A stretch of DNA of 64,000 nt from Pyropia haitanensis (lineage: Eukaryota; Rhodophyta; Bangiophyceae; Bangiales; Bangiaceae). The position numbers were made by a program, and so were the translations under genes. The notes below the pieces were generated by a model, which was not told the DNA's origin, ran no database searches, and saw only the letters and a list, made by a program, of their open reading frames with translations. Of the stretch, positions 19,501 to 30,604 are shown in pieces. The DNA is taken from contig SDUX01000008.1 of assembly GCA_008729055.1 (NCBI GenBank), forward strand, positions 2,108,001-2,172,000. Direction: 5' to 3'. The first letter of the stretch is position 1, and every line of letters begins with the position of its first letter.

Positions 19501-22500
19501 GGCAACACTGCCAACAGCGTCATCTGCGGTGGCTGCCGAAGCAGAGCCGACTTACGCGGTAGAGGAACCCACCGCGCTCTTGCGCGGCGGTCACTTGCGC
19601 TCGTATCAGCGTGCTGGGCTTGATTGGCTGGCTGCGCTGTACGCGAAGAAGCTAAACGGTGTTTTGGCGGATGACATGGGCCTGGGCAAGACGATTATGA
19701 CGATTGCCCTCTTTGCGCACCTCGCGCTAGAGCACCACCTGTGGGGCCCGCACCTCATTGTGGTGCCCACGTCGGTGATGCTGAACTGGGAGATCGAATT
19801 CAAGCGGTGGTGCCCAGGCTTCAAGGTGATTTCTTACTTTGGCAGCCTGAAGGAGCGCCGGGCCAAGCGGCGGGGATGGGGCTTACCCAACGCCGTGCAT
19901 GTGGTCATCACTTCGTACGCCCTGGCGGTGGCGGACGCGGCTGTCTTGCGGCGCATGCGGTGGGCTTACTTGGTTCTGGATGAGGCGCACCACATCAAGA
20001 ACTTTGAATCGCTGCGGTGGCAAACGTTGGTGAGCTTCAAGTCCCAGCGCCGGCTGCTGCTGACGGGGACGCCGCTGCAGAATTCGGTGATGGAGCTGTG
20101 GGCTCTGCTGCACTTTCTTATGCCCGACGTCTTTCAGTCGCACACTCAGTTCAAGGAGTGGTTTTCTGTGCCGCTGGACAGCGCAGCGGCTGCGAAGAAC
20201 ACTGAGCTTGTGGAGCGCGGCGGCGATCAGGTGCACGATCCACCGGACTCATTGACCCGTGGGCGCGCAGACCCGTCAAGTGCACCCACGCCTGGTGAAG
20301 CTGCTGCCGCTGGGGTTGTCGGACGGCTGCACACGGTGCTCCGCCCGTTTCTTTTGCGTCGACTCAAGCGTGATGTTGAAAAGGGGCTTCCGCCCAAGAC
20401 GGAGCACGTCGTTCGGGTAGCGCTGTCGCGCCGCCAGCGGCGGTTGTACGAGGACTTCATGGCTCGCGGCGACACTGCTGCGGCCCTGACCGGAGGTGAC
20501 TACCTGGCTGTCATGAACGTGTTGATGCAGCTGCGCAAGGTGTGCAACCACCCCGACTTGTTTGATGGCCGGCCTATCGTCTCCCCATTCCACCTGTCTG
20601 CCTTACCGGTGCCCGTCCCGCGGTTGGTGGTGGGTGTGGCCTCGTACTCGTCGGCATACCTGGCGTCGACCCAGACGCCGTGGGACGGGCTTGACAGCTG
20701 GTCTAGCGAGGAGGACTACCCCCCCGCGTCGTTCTTTACCAACATGTCCTCTACAGGCCAGGCCTTTTTGGCTTTTGGTCATCCTGGGGTGGTTGCTCGG
20801 CGGTCTTACGGCCCTGACCAGGAGTCGCCGGTGAGGTTTTTCATGGATGATCCTGCTGACTTGGGCACGCAAGAGGAATGGCGCTGGCTGCGGCGTAACA
20901 GCTCATCGTGGCTGTCCCCACGGCTGCGGCAGACCAACTTGGACCTGATTGGGGAGGAGGTCCGTGGCTGGAGCGGTGAATGGCAGACGGCCGCAGCCAC
21001 TCGTTTGTGTGACGACACGAAGGCCGTGGCAGCAGCGGGCGCTGTATCGATGACGTCTTTTGTGCCTGGTGCCGCGGACGTACCGGCCGATACCACGGAG
21101 GAGCAGTCGGCTCTCGCGGCTCAATCCGCGGGCGAGACCTCCCTCTTGGACGCGGCGGGGCGGTCGACTGCCAAGAAGGAAGCAGCTTTTCGGAGGCTAG
21201 TGCTACTTCGACACGCTGCGCTTTCTCGCTTGCGATGCCGGGCTCGAGGCATGTACGGCCGTGATGTTCGGGATATCGTCACGTTCCCAGTTGGCGTGGT
21301 GTCTCGTGCTTGGGCGGCTCAGGCTGTCGGGCGGTGGGACTCCTACTCTGATTTTCTGCTGCGGTCAACGCGGACATGGTCAGATGTCGCTGCTGGTACC
21401 CATTTGTTAAGCGAACATTTTGGTACCTGCATCACTTCCGCGATGGCCGCCACGCCAGATATGCGGTATTGTTATGACACCGACGAGCGGCGTCGGGCGG
21501 CGATGGACGTTCGCTTCGTGGCGGCGGATACCCAGTGCTTGTCGCAGGTGACGCGGCCCGCGCTCGTGCGGTCCATGGTGGCCCTGCCAGACGCTCGACT
21601 AGTGCAATGGGATTGCGGCAAGTTGCAGGTTCTCGCGAACTTGCTACGTGAATTGAAGGCGGGCGGGCACCGCGTGCTGATCTTCACGCAGATGAACCGG
21701 ATGCTGGACATCCTCGAGTCGTTCCTGTCCCTTCATGGTTATCCCTATCTCCGGCTGGACGGGACGACCCCACCAGACAATCGGCAGCGACTGGTCTCCC
21801 GCTTCAATGGGGATGCCCGTGTCTTTGTCATGATCCTTACTACCCGATCGGGGGGCGTGGGCCTCAACCTGGTGGGCGCGGACACGGTGGTGTTTTACGA
21901 CTCGGACTGGAATCCGGCCATGGACGCACAGGCGCAGGACCGTGTTCACCGTATCGGGCAGACGCGCCCTGTGCGCGTCATTCGCCTGGTGTCTGCCAGC
22001 ACGGTGGAGGAGAACATCCTGCGCAAGGCCAGCCAGAAGCGGTCTCTTGAGTCTGCGGTTATCACGGAAGCGCAGTTCACCTCTGACAATGTGCGGCAGC
22101 GGTCGGGTGGTCGCGTGGACTTTCTGGACTTGTTGTCGAGCGCGCCTGCCGCAGCCTCAGTGGCTGGTCCGGGGGCCGCTGCCGAACCCGGTGCTGGTGG
22201 AGGTGTCAAGGTCAAAGACCCTTCTGCGGCACCGGCTCCATCTCATGCAACGTCCTCTGGGGTCAGCAGCCCTGGCGCGGGTGCCGCCGTGCCTAGGGTG
22301 AGAGTGCCTCCTTCCACTCCCCTCTCGTCCCTTATGCCATCTCTGTCTGGGGCTGCGACTGCTGGTGCGGCGGCTGCGTGGACGAACGCGCCCGCGTCGG
22401 ATTCCTCCGGAGCTGCCTTTGGTGGAGATCCGGGGGCTGTGTCGCTCATGGATGACGACGAGACCGAATTGATTGCCGCTCGCATTGCTCATAAGCAGGA

Positions 22501-25500
22501 GCGTGCTCTTGCAGTGGACTTTCCTGCAGACGAAACCGATATGGGCACGGGCTCCATCGTTCCCACCCCCACCGGCGCAGGCTTTGAGGGCAGCACCGAG
22601 GACGCTGAGCTCCCTGAGGATGTGGGTAAGGCAACGGAGCAGGCACTGACGCGACTGCAACGGTTCGCGCTCCACTTTGTTGAGTCGGAGTCGGCTGCGG
22701 TCTCTGACGCTGTGGACAGTGCGGCCGCTGTTGGAGACGCGGGGGGCGTCGACTGGCAGCAGGGTCTGTCTTTGGAGGCCATGCTGGCCCGTCGATCTCG
22801 CGGGGAGCTGGAACTTCAAGACCCTTGTGATGGTGTAGCCAGTGATGACGACGAGGACCAAGCGGAGTTTGATGCTTCTGATGGCCTTCCTCGTGGCGGC
22901 GTTGGCCGCTGTTTGAATGATGAGCGCGCTGACCGCGCGCTGGTTCCTCCCGACGTGCAGCACGTTGGCGAGTCGGGTGGTGGTGCCGCCGGTAAGCTGC
23001 TGCGGTCTGCCAGTGTCAACACCGAGTCGGGAAACGGATTGGGGAGGAGGACGGGAAACAATAGCAGTGCAGCAGCAGCAGATGGGCGTGGCAGGTGTAC
23101 CGGGTTTGATGGACGTGCGGCTGGCGTGGGCCCGCGCGACCCCGTTGGCGTCCTTCAGCCTGCCGGTGCTCTTGGTGCTGCGCTGCCGAAACCCGGTGCC
23201 TTCTCCCCGAACACCCACAATCACGGCTCTTGGATCCAAGCCTCCGTCGGCAAGGACTACGAACCTCATTTGCCCGGCTCTTTGTACCGAGACGACACGG
23301 CACCTCTGACGTACGTGCTTTCTACACCAGACCAGTACCAGGAACAGCTCGCTGGCGCTCTTGCGGAGGTGACATCCACGCGGGCCCCGGCATGGCGCGT
23401 GTACGGGGGCCTCCGGCCTGATTGTCACCCTGACGAGCTGCGTGTATCTGCGGTTGTGGCGGGCACTGCGGCAAGCGGCTTGGAGTGTGCCGAGGACGCG
23501 GCCTTTTTCCCGCATGCCTACAGCCGTTTGGGCCGCACGCCGCGCGCTACGCGTCGTCAACGAGATAAGGCGATTATGTTTGCACTTCGGCAGCGGGAGG
23601 CTGCTGCGGCCGCTGCACGAGCAGCCGCTGCCCGCGAGGCGCTCGTGCGTGAGACTCTCGCGCGTGAAGCTGCCGCTCGAGAGCATGCCAATCGGACCAG
23701 CCTTCCCCACGACGCATCGGCTGCGGACGTGGTTGCATCGACAGCGCCATCCGCATTAATGGGCTCATCAGCCGGCGGGGTCTCGTCTACTGCTGCTGCC
23801 GCAGCGTCCATGCGCCCTGGTGGGCGTGGTGGTGCCCTGGTCCACCGGGGTGGGGTTCCACCGGGAAAGATTCCCGTTGCTGGTCGCTGTGCTGCTGCGG
23901 CTCAAAAGGCGCATGTGTCCAGCGGCGGCGCTGCAGTCCGGACCGACTCGGCGGGCCCCGTGTCGGGCACAGGCGCTGGTCGTGGCGCTGAGGCGAATGG
24001 TGTGATCAATGCTGGCGGTCGGGTGGCTGCTGGTGTTCATCCTGGAGTGGGCGGTGTCAAGCGCCCTCGCGAAAAGGCTGGCAAGCTGGGTGCTCAGCTA
24101 CCCGGCGGTCGCAAGGTGACTGGCCGCAAACCGCGTCCGCCGACCAAGGCCCAGTTGGCTCGACAGGCTGGCTCTGCTGGAGCAGCTCCAGCTGGCGGGT
24201 TGCTTGTGCCCATCTCTGGGCGGCAGAACTGGACACGCGAGGAAGAGGCTTTGTTGTTGCAACTCGTTGGCCAACTAGGGCCGAACATGCAGCTGGTGGC
24301 GGATGCTTTGGCCTCTCATCCACTTGCGCGTGCTGGCGTTCGTCGAACGCGGTCCTGTCTGGAGTGTAGCGTACGCTATCGTGTAGCAACTGCAGCAGCT
24401 GCCAACTCACGTGGGGATGGGCAGGGCGCCACCCCTGAGGCTGTTTCTCCTTCTGGCTCGGTGTCAGGCGGCCTCCCGCCTGCTGCAGCGCGTTGGACGA
24501 CCAAGCAGCCTCCGACGGGCGCCGCTGCGGCTGCGAAGCAGCAGCAGCAACACGCGGTGAACCAGGCTATGCAAGCGGCAGAGGCGCTCTACGAGGCACC
24601 CCGCGTGGGCGATGTGGAGGTTCTTTCACGGCAACTGCTGGCGCTCTCGTCGATGGCGTCAGCACCTCGTACCTCTAAGAGGGCTGCTGGGGACACGCGG
24701 CCGTCACCAGCTGCCACGCCCACGCTCGCGCCCACTCATCCATCCCACGCTACGGGGTCTGCCAAGCTTTTACGGTTCTCGGTTGACACCGGTGTCCCGG
24801 CTTCAAGTGCGGCAACCACCGCCGCTGCTGCTTCTGCTTCCCCTGCAGCTGGACCCCACGGCCGGGCTGGGGCTGGAGCCAGTGCCGGGGGTGCCGATGC
24901 TGCTGGCCGAGCGAGCGTCTCTGGTCGACCTGATGTGTCGTTCTCCGTCCCCCTACCTGGCGTCATTGCAGCGTCAATCCGTGTGTCGGAGCACCACAAG
25001 CCGGGCTTCAAGTCGACGGAAACGACGCCGGCTGCCATTGCTCGACGCCGACGACCGTTTCTGCGTCCGTTAACGGACCCTCACCGGGCGCACCTCCTCG
25101 CACGCTCTGCTGCAGCAGCTGCTGCGCCAAGGGCTGCCCGCGGCGGCGCACGGGGAATGCCCCCAGCGGCAAGCGCAAGCGCCGCAGGAGTTGCTGGCCC
25201 TGCTGGCGCCAAGTCTGGTGGTGTGCCGCCGTCCATGGCTCGTCTTCATGCCGGTGTCATTTCAAGCGGCAGCAGTGGCCTGTTGCCCCCCAAGAGCGCT
25301 GCACCTCCTGCTGCCAAGGCATCCGGTAGTCTGGGGCGTGGTGCGGGCGTTGGTCGAGGCACCCCGGCGGGTCGTGGCGGTGGTGCAGGGCGCGCTGGTG
25401 TGGCAGGCAGAGGCGCTGCCGTCGGCCGCGGTGCTACCGTCGGGCGTGGCGCGCCCGTCGGACGTGGCGGCGCCGTCGGGCGGGGTGGTGCGGGCAGAGG

Positions 25501-25966
25501 CATTGCGGCTGGACGTGGTGTAGGGGCGGGTCGAGGTATGCCCGGGCATGCGGTGCCTCCACTCGCCGGGACGATGGGCCAAGGTGTCCCGGGTGCTCTT
25601 CTTTGCGGGGGTGATGCGGTTGCGGCCGCGGCAGCGGGGCTCCCCCCCAAAAAGCGGATGAAAAAGGCGCTTGCCGGACAAGGTGTCGTTGTGCCAGGTT
25701 TGCCCCATGGTGCAGTTCGCCCTTCGCAGGCGGTGCCTGCTGGCGCTGCTGCTGGTCGCGGGGCGTCGATGGCCGCGGGGGCTGCCCCTCAGCTGGCACC
25801 AGCGGCCTACGCGCTCAACGTCAACAGTCGATCCGCGTTGGGCCAGCCCCTCGCAGCACCCACGCTGCCCACTGGGGTGCCACCGCCGGCAGTGCCGCCC
25901 ACCGTCCCCGGTCTGCCCATCTCGACCGCACCACGCCCGGGCGGCGTCGCAAACAAGAAATCTTAG
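16508..25966 (+). CDS. SWR1/SRCAP/EP400-type chromatin remodelling ATPase (two exons)
   Basis: The catalytic subunit of an SWR1-class nuclear complex, which exchanges H2A for H2A.Z. The long frame has no ATG before residues inside the HSA domain, so an upstream exon is required. I propose exon 1 at 16508-16658 (starts MSGGQQRRADDAD) spliced by a GTATGT donor to exon 2 at 17286; the phases agree and give 2943 residues. Domains by that numbering: HSA at about 212-330 (HWDYLLDEAAW, then many basic residues); SNF2 ATPase from about 813 with ADDMGLGKT near 844 and DEAHHIKNF near 948; a long insertion of about 500 residues typical of the INO80/SWR1 class; helicase C at about 1495-1620 with DRVHRIGQ near 1602. 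A SANT/Myb-like domain sits at about 2363-2425 (NWTREEEALLLQLV). A Gly-Arg repeat lies near the C-terminus. SANT plus HSA argues for SRCAP/EP400/PIE1 over INO80. Confidence 0.88.
16659..17285 (+). other. predicted intron of the SWR1-type gene
   Basis: GTATGT donor, CTGCAG acceptor after a pyrimidine-rich stretch, 627 bp, T-rich inside. Splicing joins one base of exon 1 to two of exon 2. The acceptor is the one downstream AG among those examined that matches exon 1's phase; exon 1 itself is inferred. Confidence 0.55.
25336..25548 (+). repeat. coding Gly-Arg-Gly tandem repeat
   Basis: About a dozen degenerate repeats of six to eight residues on the theme (A/V)GRG in the C-terminal tail of the SWR1-type protein. 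Arg-Gly tracts often bind RNA or are arginine-methylated; that role here is inference. Confidence 0.75.
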
Positions 25967-26175
25967 GGATGGCGGCCGCGCCCAAACGGGACCGCGAGTG
26001 CTTGCTTTGCACGTATGACATGTTTTTTTATGTACATCTGTTTTTGATGTTCTCTTTTTTTTTCATGCTCCAGGCGACCGGTGCTGTGACCCGTGTTGCC
26101 GGCTCAATCGCGTCTAGCTGACGCACACGAAGACTCGGAAGACCCGTCCACCGGTCCCACGAGTACAACACGCCC

Positions 26176-26913
26176 CTACGAGAGTTGGTCGATAAGGCTG
26201 CCGCGCATTTGGTTGACCAGCGCCGACGGCCGCGCGTCCCGCAGCTTGAAGACGCTCTCGATCAGGGACAGCTCCGTTGACGTTGTGTCCAACCCGCAAA
26301 ACGCGCTCCAGTCGTTGGCCACCATCCCAGCCCCAATCACCTCAGAGCCTCGGTTGACCGTCCCCGCCACAAGGGGCACCTGCAGCAGGGAGGAGAGCTC
26401 GTCCAAGTCCTCGAGGGTGGTCATGGGATGTACCAGCCCGCCCTGGTTTGTAAAGTTGCAAAAGGAGCCGACCAAAACCTCCCCTGCAATCGAGTGCCGC
26501 AGCACCTCCACGCCCAGCACGTCCGCGACTAGCTCCTCCGTCTCCCGGTCCAGGTCCGTGTGGGTTAGCGCCACGTAGTCATTGGCCGCAACGCAGTTGC
26601 CTAGCGCAGACAGCCGCTCCTCTGTGCGCTGTACCTTGACCGAGTCGGGCAGTGAGTTGCGCAAGTGCAACAGCTCCTGGTCGGTCGTCGAGTTGGGCAG
26701 CAGCAGCCCGTTCTTGTTGCCCACCGCCAGGCGGCCCACCACCCGGCAGCCGGCAATCGAGGCGTGAACGACGGGGACGTGCTCGGCTAGCTCTGCTTCA
26801 AACACAGAGTAGAAGTTTTCCGACCCGCCAATGGCCACAACACAGTACGAGTTGGTGAGGACGGAAAACACCCCAATCTCGTTGCTGTTCTCAAACAGAC
26901 AGCGGGTGGCCAT
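26176..26913 (-). CDS. EIF6: eukaryotic translation initiation factor 6
   Basis: A 245-residue protein, the canonical length for eIF6, which binds the 60S subunit, blocks joining to 40S and is needed for late pre-60S maturation in nucleolus and cytoplasm. It opens [16 protein letters not shown] and has [66 protein letters not shown] and [12 protein letters not shown], matching the five pseudo-symmetric repeats. The ATG at 26913 was chosen because it gives the exact family start; the longer open frame reaches back only to a TTG. No intron. It converges with the SWR1-type gene, leaving 209 bp between stops. Confidence 0.97.
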   Translation of the reverse strand: MATRCLFENSNEIGVFSVLTNSYCVVAIGGSENFYSVFEAELAEHVPVVHASIAGCRVVGRLAVGNKNGLLLPNSTTDQELLHLRNSLPDSVKVQRTEERLSALGNCVAANDYVALTHTDLDRETEELVADVLGVEVLRHSIAGEVLVGSFCNFTNQGGLVHPMTTLEDLDELSSLLQVPLVAGTVNRGSEVIGAGMVANDWSAFCGLDTTSTELSLIESVFKLRDARPSALVNQMRGSLIDQLS

Positions 26914-27379
26914 GACGGCCGGCACGCGGTAGACGCACACCACGTGCAGGAGCGCCGACGGGAGGGGAGCAATGCAAGACCTGTGGAACAAGTGACGACC
27001 CGAAGAGCCGCGACGTAACGCCCCGGTCGGCAGTGGAGGAAGCGACTGAGAAGCCTGGCGCTGCAGCGTCGACCGCAAGTACTAGAGAAGAGGGAGGATG
27101 GGCAGGAAAAGGAAGGGTCGTGACAACGAGTAGGATGTGTGGAGGCGACGACAAGCAGCCTACGACGCGATGGAGATGTCCAGCAGGCTGCGCGGAAGCG
27201 ACGTCGCAAGGTTGAAATGCCGGGTTGCATGTCGGGCCGGCGTCGCTGGCTCGCACGGCGCTCAACTGGTGCTGTGGAGTACGGGCGACTGGGCTGAATT
27301 GTGCCCGTGACGTCGGCCGACGAGGACAGCCACCACGCGTCGGCCAGCAGGGTCAAGCACAATTCGTGACCGGCTCCAG

Positions 27380-27384
27380 CCAAT
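27380..27384. promoter_or_regulatory. CCAAT motif upstream of eIF6
   Basis: CCAAT in the context AGCCAATCA, 467 bp upstream of the eIF6 start codon. The match to the NF-Y consensus core is good, but such a short motif can be chance. Confidence 0.35.
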
Positions 27385-27505
27385 CATCACGTAGACACAG
27401 TACCGTATTTAGAAACAGCTATTCGTGTTTGCAACGTGCCAATAGGGGGACTACTCTTCGAAACAGTTGACGAAGTTGTTCGAGTCGCCCACTGGTGCGC
27501 TGGCC

Positions 27506-27611
27506 GGTCCAATAGCGTGCCGTACAAGCATCCCAATAGGTCGACCGGCGGGCCAGTCGGTCCAATAGCATGCCGTACAACCATCCGATTGAGTCGACCG
27601 GTCGGAGGAAG
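27506..27611. repeat. 53-bp tandem duplication
   Basis: Two adjacent copies, 27506-27558 and 27559-27611, both start GGTCCAATAGC and share a GTCGACCGG near the end. They diverge mainly in the middle. Confidence 0.75.
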
Positions 27612-28831
27612 GGTTGCCTGCGGCGGAATGAGGTATTCCGGGGGGCGGCGGCGGTGCGTTGGATGCGATGTGGGTCGGGTTGCGCACTTGCACCAGCGCG
27701 ACATTGTATGGCATAACAGCCCCTCACGCTGTGGACTACAGCTGATGTGGCGGAGACGTCTTGTCTGGCGCCGACCTGAGTCTCTCCGCTCGCTACTGGG
27801 ACTGAGCGGTTCCGCTTGCTACTGGTTGATTGGTAAACAGACCCCCAGTGTGATGCTGTTCTCGTTTGCTCTGGTCTAGACCAGCATGCGTTTTTCTCTC
27901 CTGCTGCCCGTCCTGATGGGCGTGACCCGATCTAATCATTTAACCTCTTCGACTTCCTCTCCTCACTTTTCTTTTCCCTCTTTCTCTGGATGACGTGGAG
28001 TGCCGCAGCATCGGGCTGAGTTTGGGGTTTTCCCACTCTCGGCCACCATGTGCTGCTCACCAGCCGAGCCCGGCGGTCTGGAGGTTTTGGTCTCCCTTCT
28101 CGTTGGCGATGGCACCTTCGCCATGGTGGGCGGTGCATCACCCGCCTGGCCCTCTTACCCTACACTTTCCCGTCTGGGAGTGTTGGGGGTGGGGTGCTTG
28201 GCGGTGACGGGCGGCCACAGCAACGCCCATTGTGGCGCGAGCTACATAGTACCCCGGGCCCTACGTTCGCCAGTGCTTGTCGCTGGTGGCGCTCACGGCC
28301 TGGTGTCTCCATAGCATCTACATTTTGTTCTGGTCATGCGCCTTGTGGAACGTGCGGTCATGTCGAGTGGAAGCTGTCGACGCTCTGATGGCTCCCCGCG
28401 AAACTGAAGGACATTATGGAAACATACATGCACGTACTATCACTTAGTGCACGGGTAGTCCCGTCTCCGCGGCCTGGAACTGTATCAAAAGGTCATATCT
28501 GCAACACGGCACAGAAGCACAGGCGCCAAGCGATAGACGGAATCAGTCTTCGCCAAAACAAGGCGCAGGGCGCGGTTGCTCAAGCTCCGACATCCATCAT
28601 TTACACAGAGCGACAGATTGAAGAGCATCTCTCGACACAGCCGGTTCAACCACGCACGCACGGCACAGTGCACAGCCACATCCACACAGCACCAATGCCC
28701 AGCCAATTCACTTGCTGCACAGCATACCAACAGTAGAAAGGAGAAAAGGAAAACAAAACGGGGCCAAAACAACGCCGTAACACCTACGACCACAGGGGTT
28801 CATACCGCCGCAGCGGAACTGCTCCAAAGTG

Positions 28832-30557
28832 TCAAGCCGCAGCAGCGTCAACAGGCGCGGGGGGGGAAGCTTCTGCCGGCGCCGCCAGCATCGCCTGTGC
28901 TTCGGCCCACTCCTGCGTGGCCGTCGCCCATGCCTTGAGCGTCGCCTCCACGCCGACGCCAGCGCCCAAGGCACGAGTGCGGCACTTGGCAATGCTGGCT
29001 TCCACTTGTCGCAGCAGCTCCTTGCCCGATACCGACGGCTCGTACTGCAGCGCGTACGACGCGCCACCCCGCGGGTAGTCATGTGCCACCCGCAGGCGGA
29101 TGCGTGGCACGTCTACCGGCGTGTGTAGCAAGGTGCCGACCAAGACGGGCAAACCAAATTCCTCCTCCAAGTGCACATGCAAGGCCAGGGGCGCCACCGC
29201 CGCCGCCGCAGCCAATGCCTCGGCTGATACCGCACGCTGCACCGCGACGAGCGTCCGAGTGTCGCGAACGGCCGGTCGCTTGCGCTGCTTGCCTACGCGG
29301 CCCGCACTCACGTGGAACTCCCGCTGCGCCGCAGATGGCTCCCGCTCCTGGCCAAGGGTCCGTGCAAGGTTGGCCGGGTCGGTTGCAGACCGCTTGGTAG
29401 CGGCGCCCTTGGCCACTCCATGCTCAACCTTGACGCCGACACGGCCAGGTGCTGCGGCCGCCCCAACAGCGAACGAACCCTTTGAATCTGTGGCAGCAGC
29501 AGCTGATACAGCAGCCGGAGTCGGGGTCGGGGTCGAGCCCGTCCGACCACTCACAGACGCCACAGCGTTCGCACCACCTGACGATGACCCCTGCGGCTTG
29601 GCAGGCTCGGACACAGTGATAGAAGAAGCTGGCAGACCCAGCAACGCTAGAGTATTGAACACCCGGTCCTGCTTACTGCGGTTGATGAACGAGCTGATGT
29701 CATGCGCTGACGCAACGGCCGCCAACAGACGCGCCTCCATTTCGCCCAAAAGCTCGACGGTAGTCCGCTTGGGCGGTGGCTTCGCCGGAGGTCCAGGCTG
29801 TGCAGGCACCGGGGCTGGGGCCCCAGCAACAGTACCAACTGGAGCAGGCAGCGCACCAGCCCCTCCGGGCGCAGGCGCGCCCTTGACTACACGTGCCTGA
29901 GGAGGCGCCAAAACTGTCTCCACCTTTGGCCTGACTGGCGGCACCGCGGACTTAGACTGCTCCGTCGCCGTTTGCGGGAGCGCGCTGATGTTGGGCTCCA
30001 GCCGGATGCGGCCCTTGCCCAGCGGCGCCGGCGCGGGAGCCACCGCAGAGGGTGGCGGCGGAGGTGTCACAGACGACGACGAGTCAAATAAGGAAGGGCC
30101 CGGCGTGCCAGGTGCGGACAAGTTCACCGTCACGGCGGCAGAATGCGACGGAGGTGGCGTCAGAGCCGAGGAAGCAGCAGGACGAGCATCGCCAAGCGGA
30201 CCACGACTAGCCGGCACAGGCGCTCTTACCGACTGCTGCACACCGGGCACCGACGTCACTCTTGATGGGGGCACACCCACAGCGGCAGGATCTGGTGCTG
30301 CAGCTGCCGGGGCTGTCGGTGCTGCGGGCGATGCAACGGCAGCCGGCACACCAGGAAAGGACTTCGGCGCGACCGTCCCGGCTTGGCCCAAATTCATTGG
30401 CGGAACAGGAACAGACGCAGCAGGGGATAGCCCGGCAGGAACCGCAGCGGCAGTTGCCTGAGTCGCTACGTCGGCAGGGCCAGGAGAAGCAGTCACAGGT
30501 CCAGCCAATGGCGCGGTCTGAGACGGGGGTGCCACCGACGGTGGCGACGAGGCCGAT

Positions 30558-30604
<47 letters not shown>

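Larger units (their letters stand above)
26914..28831. other. intergenic, 1.9 kb
   Basis: Contains the eIF6 promoter (eIF6 reads leftward) and the 3' flank of MED15. Less GC-extreme than most of the window. Holds a CCAAT motif and a 53-bp tandem duplication, listed separately. No gene seen. Confidence 0.5.

Noticed and set aside
26914..27078. Upstream extension of the eIF6 frame
   Set aside because: It starts at TTG; the ATG at 26913 gives the canonical 245-residue protein.
27470..27510. GTTCGAGTC string resembling a tRNA T-loop
   Set aside because: No anticodon arm or acceptor pairing can be built around it.
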